28,430 nucleotides of DNA. It comes from CAYOYK01 sp964408185. GTDB taxonomy: Bacteria > Bacillota > Clostridia > Christensenellales > Aristaeellaceae. Location: contig CAYOYK010000029.1 of assembly GCA_964408185.1 (NCBI GenBank), positions 1 to 28,430 on the forward strand. Direction: 5' to 3'. Position numbers and translations under genes: made by a program. This document shows positions 7,290 to 14,222 of this stretch, piece after piece. The notes under the pieces are model-generated. The model was not told where the DNA came from. It searched no databases and saw only the letters and a list, made by a program, of their open reading frames with translations. Position 1 is the stretch's first letter, and every line of letters begins with the position of its first letter.

Positions 7290-8360
7290 TCAATCCGCAA
7301 TTTGGAGGCAAAAGCAGCGCTGGCTGTCATACTGGCCGTAGCGCCAGCCTCCATACAGGCCGTCGCGGCCGCGCTCGTCGTTGTAGGCGGTAATCCACTC
7401 ATGCCAGCGCTCCAAAAACAGCCGATAGGAGGCTTCGTCGCCAAAGCGCACGTCCACCGCGTCGCGCCGCTCGCGCAGCGCGTCCAGACGGCCGAACCAC
7501 CAGTCCCGCAGCTCCGGTTCCGACAGTCCCGCCGGGAGCGAGCTCCCCAGCCGCGCGTTCCAATCCAGCCCGACCGTCCGGCAGTTTGGGCGCGGCAGGA
7601 AGGCCTCCTCCTGATGGTCGCGGGCGATCATCTCGTCCGTGAGGCCGAAGAACCAGTGCCGCACGCCGAACGACTGATCGTCCCACGTCGCGTCCACCAT
7701 AAACGAGCCCTCGTCCGAAACCACGAGGTTCCACGCGTGAGGCTCGGTTGCGCCGCGCTCGTCGGTGGCCGTTCCGCCGATCTGCCCGCAGCGAATGCCC
7801 GCCATGCGGCAAAGCAGCGTGTAGGCGTTGGCGTAGCCCTCGCAGACGGCCTGCCCGCGCAGCAGCGCGTCATACGCCTCAAAGGGGCGGGACGCGCCGC
7901 CGTAGTCCGCGGTCTCGCACAGGAGATTGTGCAGCTGGAGCGCCTTTTCCCACTCCGTGCCCGATACGCTCGCGGCCATGCGGCCGGCGGCCTCCAGCAG
8001 AAGGGCGCGCTCGTTAGTATAGCCGGAGAATTGCAGCTCCACGCGGAGGACGATCTCCGGCTCGTTCTGCCGCGTGACCAGCGAGTAGGCGCGCTCCAAG
8101 CCGTACAGCTCCGGGCAGTCCCGCAGCAGCGCGCGAAAAGCGAGGATCGCGTCGTCCTTGCCGGAGCCCTCCGGCAGCTCCGCCGCAGGTTCCCCAGCCG
8201 AGGCGGCCTGATAGAGGCAATCGAAAATAGCCTGCTGCTTGCTGTTGAGCGAGGGGTACAGCAGCATCGTGTCCACGGCGTAGGGCACGTCCGGCGCGGC
8301 CGAGGCGGCGGAGGCCGTCAGCAGGCAAAGCGCCGCAATCACTCCCAGCCAGCGCTTCAT
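7290..8360 (-). CDS. Exported transglutaminase-like (cysteine protease fold) protein
   Basis: Protein of 356 residues with a signal peptide (MKRWLGVIAALC... cleaved near ASAA, residue 21-22). A transglutaminase-like core is visible: GQAVCEGYANAYTLLCRMAGI with Cys173, EPHAWNLV with His208 and FMVDATWDD with Asp223, in the order of a Cys-His-Asp triad. In bacteria this domain is usually a peptidase or amidase acting on envelope proteins or peptidoglycan; true cross-linking is not implied. The tail has a tryptophan-rich region (RDWWFGRLD, LYGGWRYGQY). The chosen start (8360) sits after a weak AAAGGGGG; a 12-codon longer form lacks a ribosome site and would spoil the signal peptide. It is first in an operon with the YbjN-like gene. 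Confidence 0.82.
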   Translation of the reverse strand: MKRWLGVIAALCLLTASAASAAPDVPYAVDTMLLYPSLNSKQQAIFDCLYQAASAGEPAAELPEGSGKDDAILAFRALLRDCPELYGLERAYSLVTRQNEPEIVLRVELQFSGYTNERALLLEAAGRMAASVSGTEWEKALQLHNLLCETADYGGASRPFEAYDALLRGQAVCEGYANAYTLLCRMAGIRCGQIGGTATDERGATEPHAWNLVVSDEGSFMVDATWDDQSFGVRHWFFGLTDEMIARDHQEEAFLPRPNCRTVGLDWNARLGSSLPAGLSEPELRDWWFGRLDALRERRDAVDVRFGDEASYRLFLERWHEWITAYNDERGRDGLYGGWRYGQYDSQRCFCLQIAD

Positions 8361-8484
8361 CCGGGCGTACCCCCTTTGGCGCGCCGAGGGCCGCAAAGAG
8401 CCCTCGCCAAACGCGCGGGATTTCCATACTCAACAGGGCGGCGCTCCGGGCTGGGCGACGGCTCGCCGATGTTCTGATGGGGCT

Positions 8485-8513
8485 ATCATAGCACGGCCGG
8501 GCGCGAATGTCAA
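8485..8513 (-). promoter_or_regulatory. Promoter of the transglutaminase/YbjN operon
   Basis: On the minus strand: -35 TTGACA (8513-8508), 17-base spacer, -10 TATGAT (8490-8485), about 125 bases before the start codon at 8360. A near-consensus housekeeping promoter. Confidence 0.8.
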
Positions 8514-8617
8514 AAAACAACGGCTGCCGTCCGGGCCGCGCCGCGGAGGATTCTCCGGCGTGCGGACAGGGTTTTTCGGCTTGCACGGCGAATGGTTTCC
8601 CGCAAGGAGGGATGCGC

Positions 8618-9094
8618 ATGGAAAAGCCCCTGCCGCCCCGCGACGTTCCGCGCGAGCGCGAGCGGCTGCTGCGCGACGCGGCGCTGCTGGCGCGCATCGA
8701 TGTGCCGGAGGATGAAGCTGCCGCGCTGGCGGAGGAGTTTGCGGGCCTGCGCGGCTTTGCCGCGCTGCCGTGCCGCCGCCCCGGCGCGGGTTCGCCTGCC
8801 GACATGCCCAACAACACGCCCGCTGACGTGCCCGCCGACACGCCCACCGCCGCGTACCGTGCCGTGCCCGCGCTGGGGCTGGACGGGCTTCGTGCCGACA
8901 CGCGCGCCAACACGCCCACCGCCGCGTACCGCGCCGTGCCCGCGCTGGGGCTGGATGGCCTGCGTGCCGACGTGCCCGCGCCCTCGCTGCCCGTGCGCGC
9001 CGTGCTGGCGCTGGCCCCGCAGTCGCGCGAGGGCTGCGTTGCCGTGCCGCTGACGGTGGAAGTGCCGGACGCAAAGGAGAATTGCGATGGATAA
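8618..9094 (+). CDS. gatC: Aspartyl/glutamyl-tRNA amidotransferase subunit C, enlarged by a linker duplication
   Basis: Small subunit of GatCAB, which converts misacylated Glu-tRNA-Gln (and Asp-tRNA-Asn) to the correct form; GatC clamps GatA to GatB. The N-terminal part LLARIDVPEDEAAALAEEF (about 20-38) matches the LARLELSEEE helix region of GatC, and the C-terminal part LRADVPAPSLPVRAVLALAP...VAVPLTVE matches LReDev...eevlanAp...fkVPkvve. At 158 residues it is much longer than the usual ~95. The extra length is a Pro/Ala-rich stretch containing a 24-residue unit present twice (TPTAAYRAVPALGLDGLRAD). ATG 8618 has AAGGAGG seven bases upstream; ATG 8612 is too close. It overlaps gatA by eight bases. 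The identification rests on ends and context and would be hard to make from the middle. Confidence 0.85.
   Translation: MEKPLPPRDVPRERERLLRDAALLARIDVPEDEAAALAEEFAGLRGFAALPCRRPGAGSPADMPNNTPADVPADTPTAAYRAVPALGLDGLRADTRANTPTAAYRAVPALGLDGLRADVPAPSLPVRAVLALAPQSREGCVAVPLTVEVPDAKENCDG
8838..8981 (+). repeat. In-frame 72-bp tandem duplication inside gatC
   Basis: Two copies of a 72-base unit (8838-8909 and 8910-8981), nearly identical over the first 60 bases, encode TPTAAYRAVPALGLDGLRAD followed by TRAN or VPAP. Shorter echoes (ACACGCCCGC, GACGTGCCCGCC) precede it from 8814. Confidence 0.92.
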
Positions 9095-10559
9095 GCCCTG
9101 CGCCGCCATGCCCGTCCACGCGCTGCTGCCGCTGCTTCGCGGCGGGCGGCTCACCTGCGCGGAGCTTGCGCGGGCGTGTTTGGCGCGCATTGATGCCATA
9201 GACGGGATCGTGCATGCCTTTACGGACGTGTACGCGCGGCAGGCCCTCGCGCAGGCCGCCGAGGCCGATCGACGGCGCGCGGCGGGCGAGGCGCTCTCGC
9301 CGTGGGACGGGATCCCGATCGCGGTCAAGGCAAACATCGCCATCGCGGGCGAGCGGCACACCTGCGGCAGCCGCTGCCTAGAGCGCTACGTGTCGCCCTA
9401 CTCCGCCTCCGTGATCGAGCGCGTGCAGGCGGCGGGGCTGGTCATCCTCGGCCAGACGAACATGGACGAGTTTGCCATGGGCGGCGGCACCGAGTACAGC
9501 GCGTTCGGCCCGACCCGCAATCCCCTGATGCCCGCGCGCACGCCGGGCGGCAGCAGCGGCGGCTCGGCGGCGGCGGTCGCGGCGGGCATGGTTCCGTGGG
9601 CGCTGGGCAGCGATACCGGCGGGAGCATCCGTCAGCCCGCCGCGTATTGCGGCGTGTGCGGCCTCAAGCCCGCGTACGGCGCGGTCAGCCGCTACGGGCT
9701 GGCCGCCTTTGCCAGCAGCATGGATTGCATCGGCCCCATCACGCGCGACGCGGAGGACGCGGCGCTCCTGCTGGGCCTGCTGATGGGGCCCGACGCGCGG
9801 GACGCGACCTGCGCCGGGTGGCCGCTTGGGTCGATCTCGCCCGTATCGGACTGGCGCGGCGTGACGCTGGGCATCTGGATGGGCGAGCGGCGCGACCTGT
9901 CGGAGCCGGATCCCACGGGCGACGGTGCTGACGGCACGGATGCGCGCGGCGCGGCTGCGTACGTCGCGGGCGCGCTGATCGGGCTGGGCGCGACCGTCAT
10001 GCCCGCGCCTTTGCCCGCGAGCGCCGATGCGCTGCCGATCTACTACACGCTGGCCAGCGCCGAGGCGGGGAGCAATCTGGCCCGATACGACGGCGTGCGC
10101 TACGGCCTGCGCGCGGAGGGAGACGGCGGCTTGGCCGACCTGTACGCGCGCAGCCGCAGCGAGGGCTTCGGGCCGGAGGTGCGTCGGCGCGTGCTGATGA
10201 GCGCCTACGCGCTGAAGAGCGATCAGCGCGGCGAGTCCTATCAGCGGGCGCGGGACGCGCGCGACAGGCTGACCGAGGAGCTTGCGCGGGTGCTGACGCG
10301 CTGCGACGCGCTGCTTTGCCCCACAACGCCCACGACGGCGTACCTGCTGGGCCGCCGCCGCAACGACCCCACGCGCAGCTACCGGGACGATGCGTTCACG
10401 GTCCCGTTCAGCCTTGCAGGGCTGCCCGCGATCTCGCTGCCCTTGGGCGTCGGCGCGGACGGCATGCCCGTCGGCGTTCAGCTTGCGGGCGCGCGGGACG
10501 GCACGGAGCGGCTGCTGGAGCTGGCCGTGGGAATCGAGCGGGCGCTGGGTCGGCGGTAA
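9087..10559 (+). CDS. gatA: Aspartyl/glutamyl-tRNA amidotransferase subunit A
   Basis: Glutaminase subunit of GatCAB: it releases ammonia from glutamine and passes it to GatB for amidation of Glu-tRNA-Gln or Asp-tRNA-Asn. It has 490 residues, the normal size. The amidase-signature Ser-cisSer-Lys triad is clear: Lys81 (PIAVKANIA), Ser156 in TPGGSSGGSAAAVA and Ser180 in GSDTGGSIRQPA. The C-terminal part has the family's FSLAGLPAISLPLG and PVGVQLAG. Ribosome site AAAGGAGA is at 9073-9080. The start overlaps the end of gatC, and gatB follows after 20 bases, so the three genes form one operon. Confidence 0.98.
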   Translation: MDKPCAAMPVHALLPLLRGGRLTCAELARACLARIDAIDGIVHAFTDVYARQALAQAAEADRRRAAGEALSPWDGIPIAVKANIAIAGERHTCGSRCLERYVSPYSASVIERVQAAGLVILGQTNMDEFAMGGGTEYSAFGPTRNPLMPARTPGGSSGGSAAAVAAGMVPWALGSDTGGSIRQPAAYCGVCGLKPAYGAVSRYGLAAFASSMDCIGPITRDAEDAALLLGLLMGPDARDATCAGWPLGSISPVSDWRGVTLGIWMGERRDLSEPDPTGDGADGTDARGAAAYVAGALIGLGATVMPAPLPASADALPIYYTLASAEAGSNLARYDGVRYGLRAEGDGGLADLYARSRSEGFGPEVRRRVLMSAYALKSDQRGESYQRARDARDRLTEELARVLTRCDALLCPTTPTTAYLLGRRRNDPTRSYRDDAFTVPFSLAGLPAISLPLGVGADGMPVGVQLAGARDGTERLLELAVGIERALGRR

Positions 10560-10579
10560 TCTGCGAGGGAGGCGAGATC

Positions 10580-12016
10580 ATGGCGAGGTACGTCCCGGCC
10601 ATCGGGCTGGAAACCCACGTGGAGCTGGATACGCGCGCCAAGCTGTTCTGCGGCTGTAAGCGCGCGTTTGGCGACGCGCCCAACAGCCACGTCTGCCCGG
10701 TTTGCATGGGCCTGCCCGGCGCGCTGCCCACCCTCAGCCGCGAGGCCGTCCGGCTGGCCGTCAAGGCCGGGCTGGCGTTGGGCTGCGCCGTGCGCCCGCG
10801 CTCCGGCTTCGACCGCAAGCATTATTTTTACCCCGATCTGCCCAAGGGCTACCAGATCACGCAAAACGAGCGCCCTCTTTGCACGGACGGCTGCCTGACC
10901 GTGGATGCCGACGGCCGGCAAACGGCCGTGCGCATCGAGCGCATCCACATCGAGGAGGACGCGGGCAAGCTGACGCACGACCGCGCCGGGACGCTGCTGG
11001 ATATGAACCGCTGCGGCCCGCCGCTCATCGAGATTGTCACCGCGCCCGTTTTTTCCTCCGGCGCGGAGGCTGTGGCGTATCTGCGCCAGCTTCGCGCCAT
11101 TTTGACGGCGTGCGGGGTCAGCCGCTGCCGCATGGCCGAGGGCGAGCTGCGCTGCGATGTGAACGTGAGCCTGCGCGAGGAAAGCGCGCGCGAGCTGGGA
11201 CGGCGCACGGAGATCAAAAACCTCAACTCGTTCCAAAGCGTGGAGCGGGCCATATCGGCGGAGATTGCGCGGCAGAGCGCGCTGCTGGACGCGGGCGGGG
11301 CCGTGCGCACAGAGACGCTGCGGTTCGATCAGCGCACGGGCGGCGTGACGGTGATGCGCCGCAAGGAAAGCGGCGAGGACTACCGTTTTTTGCCGGAGCC
11401 CGATCTGCCCGATCTGCTCGTCACCCCGGACGAGCTTGCTGCGCTGCGGGCGGAGCTGCCGGAGCTGCCCTCCGCGCGCCTCGCGCGGCTGAAGGCCGCC
11501 TACGGCCTTGGCAAGGAGCAGCTTGCGCTGCTGGCCTGCGCCCCCGGCATGGCGGATGCTCTGGAGCGCGCCGTCGCCGCCGGGGGCCGCGCGGCCACCG
11601 TAGCGGGGCTGATGGGCGATCTGCTCGGCATGGCGGCCCGACCGGAGGACGACGAGCCTCTGCCCGTCCCCGCCGAGGAACTGGGCGCGCTGGCCAAGCT
11701 GCTGGACGGGGGAAAGATCAATCGGCCCACGGGCAAGCAGATCCTGCACGCCCTGCTGGACGCGGCGCTGCGGGGCGAGCGCGTGGATCCCGCCGACTAC
11801 GCGCGCGAGCGCAACCTGTTTCAGATCAGCGATTCGGGCTTTCTTGCGGCGCTCTGCCGCGAGGTCGTCGCGGCGGAGCCGGAGCTGGCCGCGAAGTACC
11901 GCGCGGGCAAAACCAAGGTGCTGCATGCCCTGCTGGGCAAGGCGATGGCCGCCTGCGACGGCCGCGCCGCCCCGGAGGCGCTCGCGCAGGCTCTGCGGGA
12001 CGCGCTGGACGGATGA
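10580..12016 (+). CDS. gatB: Aspartyl/glutamyl-tRNA amidotransferase subunit B
   Basis: Kinase/transamidase subunit of GatCAB: it phosphorylates the misacylated aminoacyl group and amidates it with ammonia channelled from GatA. It has 478 residues, full length. The N-terminal core begins YVPAIGLETHVELDTRAKLFC, with zinc-type cysteines Cys24, Cys26, Cys39 and Cys42 (FCGC...VCPVC). HYFYPDLPKGYQITQ, IERIHIEEDAGKL and EIKNLNSFQSVERAI are signature GatB segments. The C-terminal helical/YqeY-like tail, which contacts tRNA, ends in KVLHALLGKAMAACDGRA. The start at 10580 follows GGGAGGCGAG. The presence of GatCAB suggests that this organism lacks GlnRS or AsnRS, or both (inference). Confidence 0.98.
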   Translation: MARYVPAIGLETHVELDTRAKLFCGCKRAFGDAPNSHVCPVCMGLPGALPTLSREAVRLAVKAGLALGCAVRPRSGFDRKHYFYPDLPKGYQITQNERPLCTDGCLTVDADGRQTAVRIERIHIEEDAGKLTHDRAGTLLDMNRCGPPLIEIVTAPVFSSGAEAVAYLRQLRAILTACGVSRCRMAEGELRCDVNVSLREESARELGRRTEIKNLNSFQSVERAISAEIARQSALLDAGGAVRTETLRFDQRTGGVTVMRRKESGEDYRFLPEPDLPDLLVTPDELAALRAELPELPSARLARLKAAYGLGKEQLALLACAPGMADALERAVAAGGRAATVAGLMGDLLGMAARPEDDEPLPVPAEELGALAKLLDGGKINRPTGKQILHALLDAALRGERVDPADYARERNLFQISDSGFLAALCREVVAAEPELAAKYRAGKTKVLHALLGKAMAACDGRAAPEALAQALRDALDG

Positions 12017-12080
12017 GCGGCAATACAGCGCGGCAAGGGCGCGGGCGCGTCCTTGCCGCAGCAGCTTGAAGGATGGATCT

Positions 12081-12118
12081 TCCGCCCGCAAGCAAATCGG
12101 CGGATATGTTTTTCTTTT
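12081..12118 (+). terminator. Possible terminator after gatB
   Basis: Stem TCCGCC (12081-12086) and GGCGGA (12099-12104) with a 12-base loop, followed by TATGTTTTTCTTTT. The stem is short and the T tract offset by four bases, so the call is weak. It lies 65 bases past the gatB stop and before the HPr-like gene. Confidence 0.35.
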
Positions 12119-12216
12119 CGCAGGAGGTCGCCGTGCCCGCGTAGAATGACTAATGCAGAGAATAAACGCTGCGCCGCATCCTGCCGCGTGGCTTGCTGTG
12201 ACGGAGGTTCCCTTTC

Positions 12217-12474
12217 ATGCGCATCGTACCGCTGGATCTATCACGCTGCCTGCCCTTCACCCGCGAGAGCGCCACGCGCCTTGCCAAGACCGCCGATCAG
12301 TTTGTCAGCGCCATCACGCTGGAGCGCGACGGCATGACGCTCAACCTCAAGAGCACGCTGGGGCTGCTCTCCCAAACGCTGCCCACGGACGGCCACGTGA
12401 CGCTGGTCTGCGACGGCGTGGACGAGGCCGCCGCCGTCGACGCGCTGGTCGCGTTTGCCGCGGGGCGGGGGTAA
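12217..12474 (+). CDS. HPr/Crh-like protein lacking the catalytic histidine
   Basis: Protein of 85 residues, the size of HPr. From residue 28 it follows the HPr pattern closely (QFVSAITLERDGMTLNLKS, then GHVTLVCDGVDEAAAVDALVAF), with Ser46 in LKSTLG at exactly the position of the regulatory serine phosphorylated by HPr kinase. The PTS active-site motif (His15-Ala-Arg-Pro) is absent: residues 14-18 read FTRES, so position 15 is Thr, and the only histidine is His60. As in Bacillus Crh (Gln15), such a protein could not carry phosphate for sugar transport but might act as a CcpA cofactor after Ser46 phosphorylation (inference). ATG 12217 follows GGAGG by nine bases. It lies 200 bases after gatB and is followed by a strong terminator. 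An alternative is a diverged, non-functional HPr. Confidence 0.8.
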   Translation: MRIVPLDLSRCLPFTRESATRLAKTADQFVSAITLERDGMTLNLKSTLGLLSQTLPTDGHVTLVCDGVDEAAAVDALVAFAAGRG

Positions 12475-12550
12475 TGGCGCGCGCATTACGCGCAATGCGT
12501 GATGCGCGATGCGCACAATGCACAATGCGCAATGCGCACAATGCACAGAG
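12475..12550. repeat. Short-period repeat of GCGCAATG/GCACAATG words
   Basis: Just after the HPr-like stop the sequence becomes a patchwork of GCGCAATGC, GATGCGCGATGC and GCACAATGC words with a period of roughly 7-10 bases. No coding signal is seen. It is probably slippage-prone simple sequence. Confidence 0.7.
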
Positions 12551-12615
12551 GATCGACCTGTCGGCGCTGTGTGCGGCGATTACCGCGCAGGGCGCAAGGC
12601 TGGATTATGGAGCAG

Positions 12616-12638
12616 CAGCCCGCAAGGGCTGTTTTTTT
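12616..12638 (+). terminator. Rho-independent terminator after the HPr-like gene
   Basis: Stem CAGCCC (12616-12621), tetraloop GCAA (a GNRA loop), stem GGGCTG (12626-12631) and then seven T residues. It lies about 140 bases past the stop codon. Confidence 0.9.
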
Positions 12639-12758
12639 GCAGGCGGCGCGCCTGCGGGCGCGGGGGGGGGATCGCCCGCCGTTGCGGGCGGGAACGCTGC
12701 CCCGGCCTGCGAGCCGGGGAGGGGCGGCCTGCGGGCCGCGTGCCCCACCCTGCGGGGT
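12639..12758. other. GC-rich hairpin-bearing stretch before repeat A copy 2
   Basis: Contains short inverted repeats such as GGCGCGCCTGCGGGCGCGG near 12644, CCCGCCGTTGCGGGCGGG near 12675, CCCCGGCCTGCGAGCCGGGG near 12700 and GGCCTGCGGGCC near 12726. It matches the stretch at 1464-1654 in position and style, but not base by base. No gene is seen. Confidence 0.5.
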
Positions 12759-13025
12759 GGGGTTCGTCACTTTTCTTTTCAGCTGAAAAGAAAAGTAACC
12801 AAAAGAAACAGCGTGATTGAGGCCGATCGATGGGCCAGCACGCCCATCTTGTGCTACAAGCGATCGCCCAGAAAACTTGCGTGATATAGTTAGCACGCCT
12901 GCGGTGCCCATCTTGGCCGAACTGCTGCCCCGCGCCTGTTGACTTGCTCCTGTGCAAGGGACGGCATGCAGGCATGGTGGCCCTGCGGGGCCCTCGATTG
13001 GCTTGCCGCGCCTGCGGGCGCGGGG
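12759..13025 (+). repeat. Interspersed repeat family A, copy 2
   Basis: Same element and orientation as 1655-1923. The 28-bp perfect palindrome is at 12769-12796. Differences from copy 1 are single bases, plus one cluster near 12854-12857 (CTAC against TGAT). This copy again lies between convergent genes (HPr-like on plus, GntR on minus), directly downstream of a plus-strand terminator and a hairpin-rich stretch. Confidence 0.9.
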
Positions 13026-13150
13026 GGACGGGGGAACGAAATGCCCCGCGTGACTTGAGCGCAATACCCAAAACACGCAGGGTGACATAAGCAATATAGC
13101 GTTTTCTAAGAGAACATGCCCTAGACAAGCGCGGGAGCAAAGCCAATACG
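13026..13150. other. Intergenic mosaic between repeat A and repeat B
   Basis: No gene is seen. It holds degenerate echoes of the neighbouring repeat: GCGTTTTCTAAGAGAAC (about 13099) resembles the GCGTTCCCTAGGGGGAAGC that opens repeat B at 13151. A loosely repeated GTGACNTNAGC...CAATA word occurs twice about 40 bases apart (near 13049 and 13082). Confidence 0.4.
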
Positions 13151-13238
13151 GCGTTCCCTAGGGGGAAGCAAGACGGCAAAGCCGTCGGTGAGGGGGGACG
13201 AAGTCCCCTCTTACGCGGGCGCTTTAGCGCCCGCCGTC
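13151..13238. repeat. Structured repeat family B, copy 1
   Basis: An 88-base element matching 28336-28420. In order: GCGTTCCCTAGGGGGAAGC; a hairpin with stem ACGGC/GCCGT; GGTGAGG; a hairpin GGGGAC-GAA-GTCCCC (13195-13209); CTCTTAC; and a strong hairpin with 8-bp arms GCGGGCGC (13215-13222) and GCGCCCGC (13227-13234) around TTTA. It ends inside the stop codon of the minus-strand gntR gene. On that strand it could fold as a 3' structure of the gntR transcript, though no T tract is present. Confidence 0.85.
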
Positions 13239-13953
13239 AGATTCGGAACGTGAACTTATCCCCGCGGATCCATTGGCGGGAGACGTGCAGCGGCTTTTCG
13301 TGCTGATCCAGCACCAGCTCGTCCAGCAGCAGAAGGGCTTCGTTGGGGGCGGTTTGCAGGTAGCGGCTCACAATCGGGGTTGCGTGGCCTAGGCTGATAT
13401 CGTGCGTCGCATGGGAGGGAATCTCGCCATGCTTGCGCAGCGTCTCGTAGAGCGAAACGGTCAGGTCCTCGTTCTCCAAATAGTCATATTGCAGCGGGAA
13501 GCGGTTGTATTCCAGCATAACGGGCTCGTCGTCGCACAGGCGGATGCGGCAGAGGCACAGCACCGTGTCGTCCGGCTTGAGCATCAGGCGCTCCGCGTCC
13601 TCCGGCTGTACGGGCTCGCGCGTCACGCTGATGACCTTGGCCGTCGCGCCGCGGCCCATGCTGCGGCACGCGCTGGAAAAGCTGGTGATCTGGTGCAGGT
13701 CGCGCTGCAGGCGCTGGTCGGCCACAAATGTGCCCTTGCCCTGACGGCGCAGCAGCAGGCCCTCCTGCACAAGGTCGAGCATCGCCTTGCGCACGGTGAC
13801 GCGGCTTACGCCATAGGTATCGCAAAGCAGCTGCTCGCTGGGGATACGCCCCCCGGCCGGGTACACGCCGGCAAGAATATCGTTTTTGAGGCGGGTCATC
13901 AGCTGCTGGTACAGCGGGCTATGGCTCTTCTTCTCCAGTACGTCTTCGTGCAT
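13237..13953 (-). CDS. GntR-family regulator with UTRA sensor domain
   Basis: Transcription factor of 238 residues in the HutC/UTRA branch. The N-terminal winged helix-turn-helix (about residues 12-80) includes SPLYQQLMTRLKNDILAGVYPAGGRIPSE, then YGVSRVTVRKAMLDLVQEGLLLRRQGKGTFV. The rest (about 95-235) is a UTRA small-molecule domain, with the typical ending LLLLDELVLDQHEKPLHVSRQWIRGDKFTFRI. UTRA regulators often sense sugar phosphates, amino acids or fatty acids; the effector here is unknown. Start 13953 is chosen for AGGAGG eight bases upstream; the 15-residue longer frame lacks a site. The gene is divergent from glnN with promoters about 160 bases apart, so it may control itself, glnN or the genes beyond. 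Confidence 0.93.
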   Translation of the reverse strand: MHEDVLEKKSHSPLYQQLMTRLKNDILAGVYPAGGRIPSEQLLCDTYGVSRVTVRKAMLDLVQEGLLLRRQGKGTFVADQRLQRDLHQITSFSSACRSMGRGATAKVISVTREPVQPEDAERLMLKPDDTVLCLCRIRLCDDEPVMLEYNRFPLQYDYLENEDLTVSLYETLRKHGEIPSHATHDISLGHATPIVSRYLQTAPNEALLLLDELVLDQHEKPLHVSRQWIRGDKFTFRI

Positions 13954-13989
13954 GAGAACGCCTCCTACTGATCTCGATTTTATGACAAC

Positions 13990-14018
13990 AGTATACATTA
14001 GGAGTCGTCAAAAAGCAA
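13990..14018 (-). promoter_or_regulatory. Promoter of gntR
   Basis: On the minus strand: -35 TTGCTT (14018-14013), 17-base spacer, -10 TATACT (13995-13990), within an AT-rich island; the start codon is 37 bases downstream of the -10. Confidence 0.6.
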
Positions 14019-14031
14019 TACGTTTTATTGC
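14015..14031. promoter_or_regulatory. Inverted repeat overlapping the gntR -35 (possible operator)
   Basis: GCAATA-N5-TATTGC, a perfect 6-bp dyad that overlaps the proposed -35 of gntR. Position and size suit a GntR-family dimer and autoregulation; no binding evidence is available. Confidence 0.5.
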
Positions 14032-14142
14032 TACTTATTGTAATAGTGTTGCATTTCCTTGCGTTCTGGACGGCCGCGAATGAATCGCGGCCAAGTTGTA
14101 TTATTTGGGCGGACGGCGCTTCGGGAGGCCCCGAAGGGCTGT

Positions 14143-14181
14143 TTGTCAATGCTTGACAGGGTTTGACAGTCAGTGTATACT
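14143..14181 (+). promoter_or_regulatory. Promoter of glnN with an overlapping dyad
   Basis: -35 TTGACA (14153-14158), 17-base spacer, -10 TATACT (14176-14181), about 40 bases before the ATG. A perfect dyad TGTCAA-TGC-TTGACA (14144-14158) covers the -35. TTGNCA occurs three times at exact 10-base steps (14143, 14153, 14163). The dyad resembles a GlnR/TnrA site (TGTNA-N7-TNACA) but its spacing is two bases shorter. Confidence 0.75.
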
Positions 14182-14222
14182 TCGCACAGCGCCCGGCTGT
14201 CGGGCCGACAGGAGGAACCGTC

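Noticed and set aside
8507..8617. Upstream in-frame start for gatC
   Set aside because: The extension has no ribosome site and overlaps the divergent promoter; AAGGAGG sits correctly for 8618.
12217..12474. Functional PTS HPr
   Set aside because: The catalytic histidine motif is missing, and the only histidine (residue 60) is outside the active-site region.
14144..14158. GlnR/TnrA operator
   Set aside because: The dyad is 15 bases, two shorter than the TGTNA-N7-TNACA consensus, so it is reported as an unassigned dyad.
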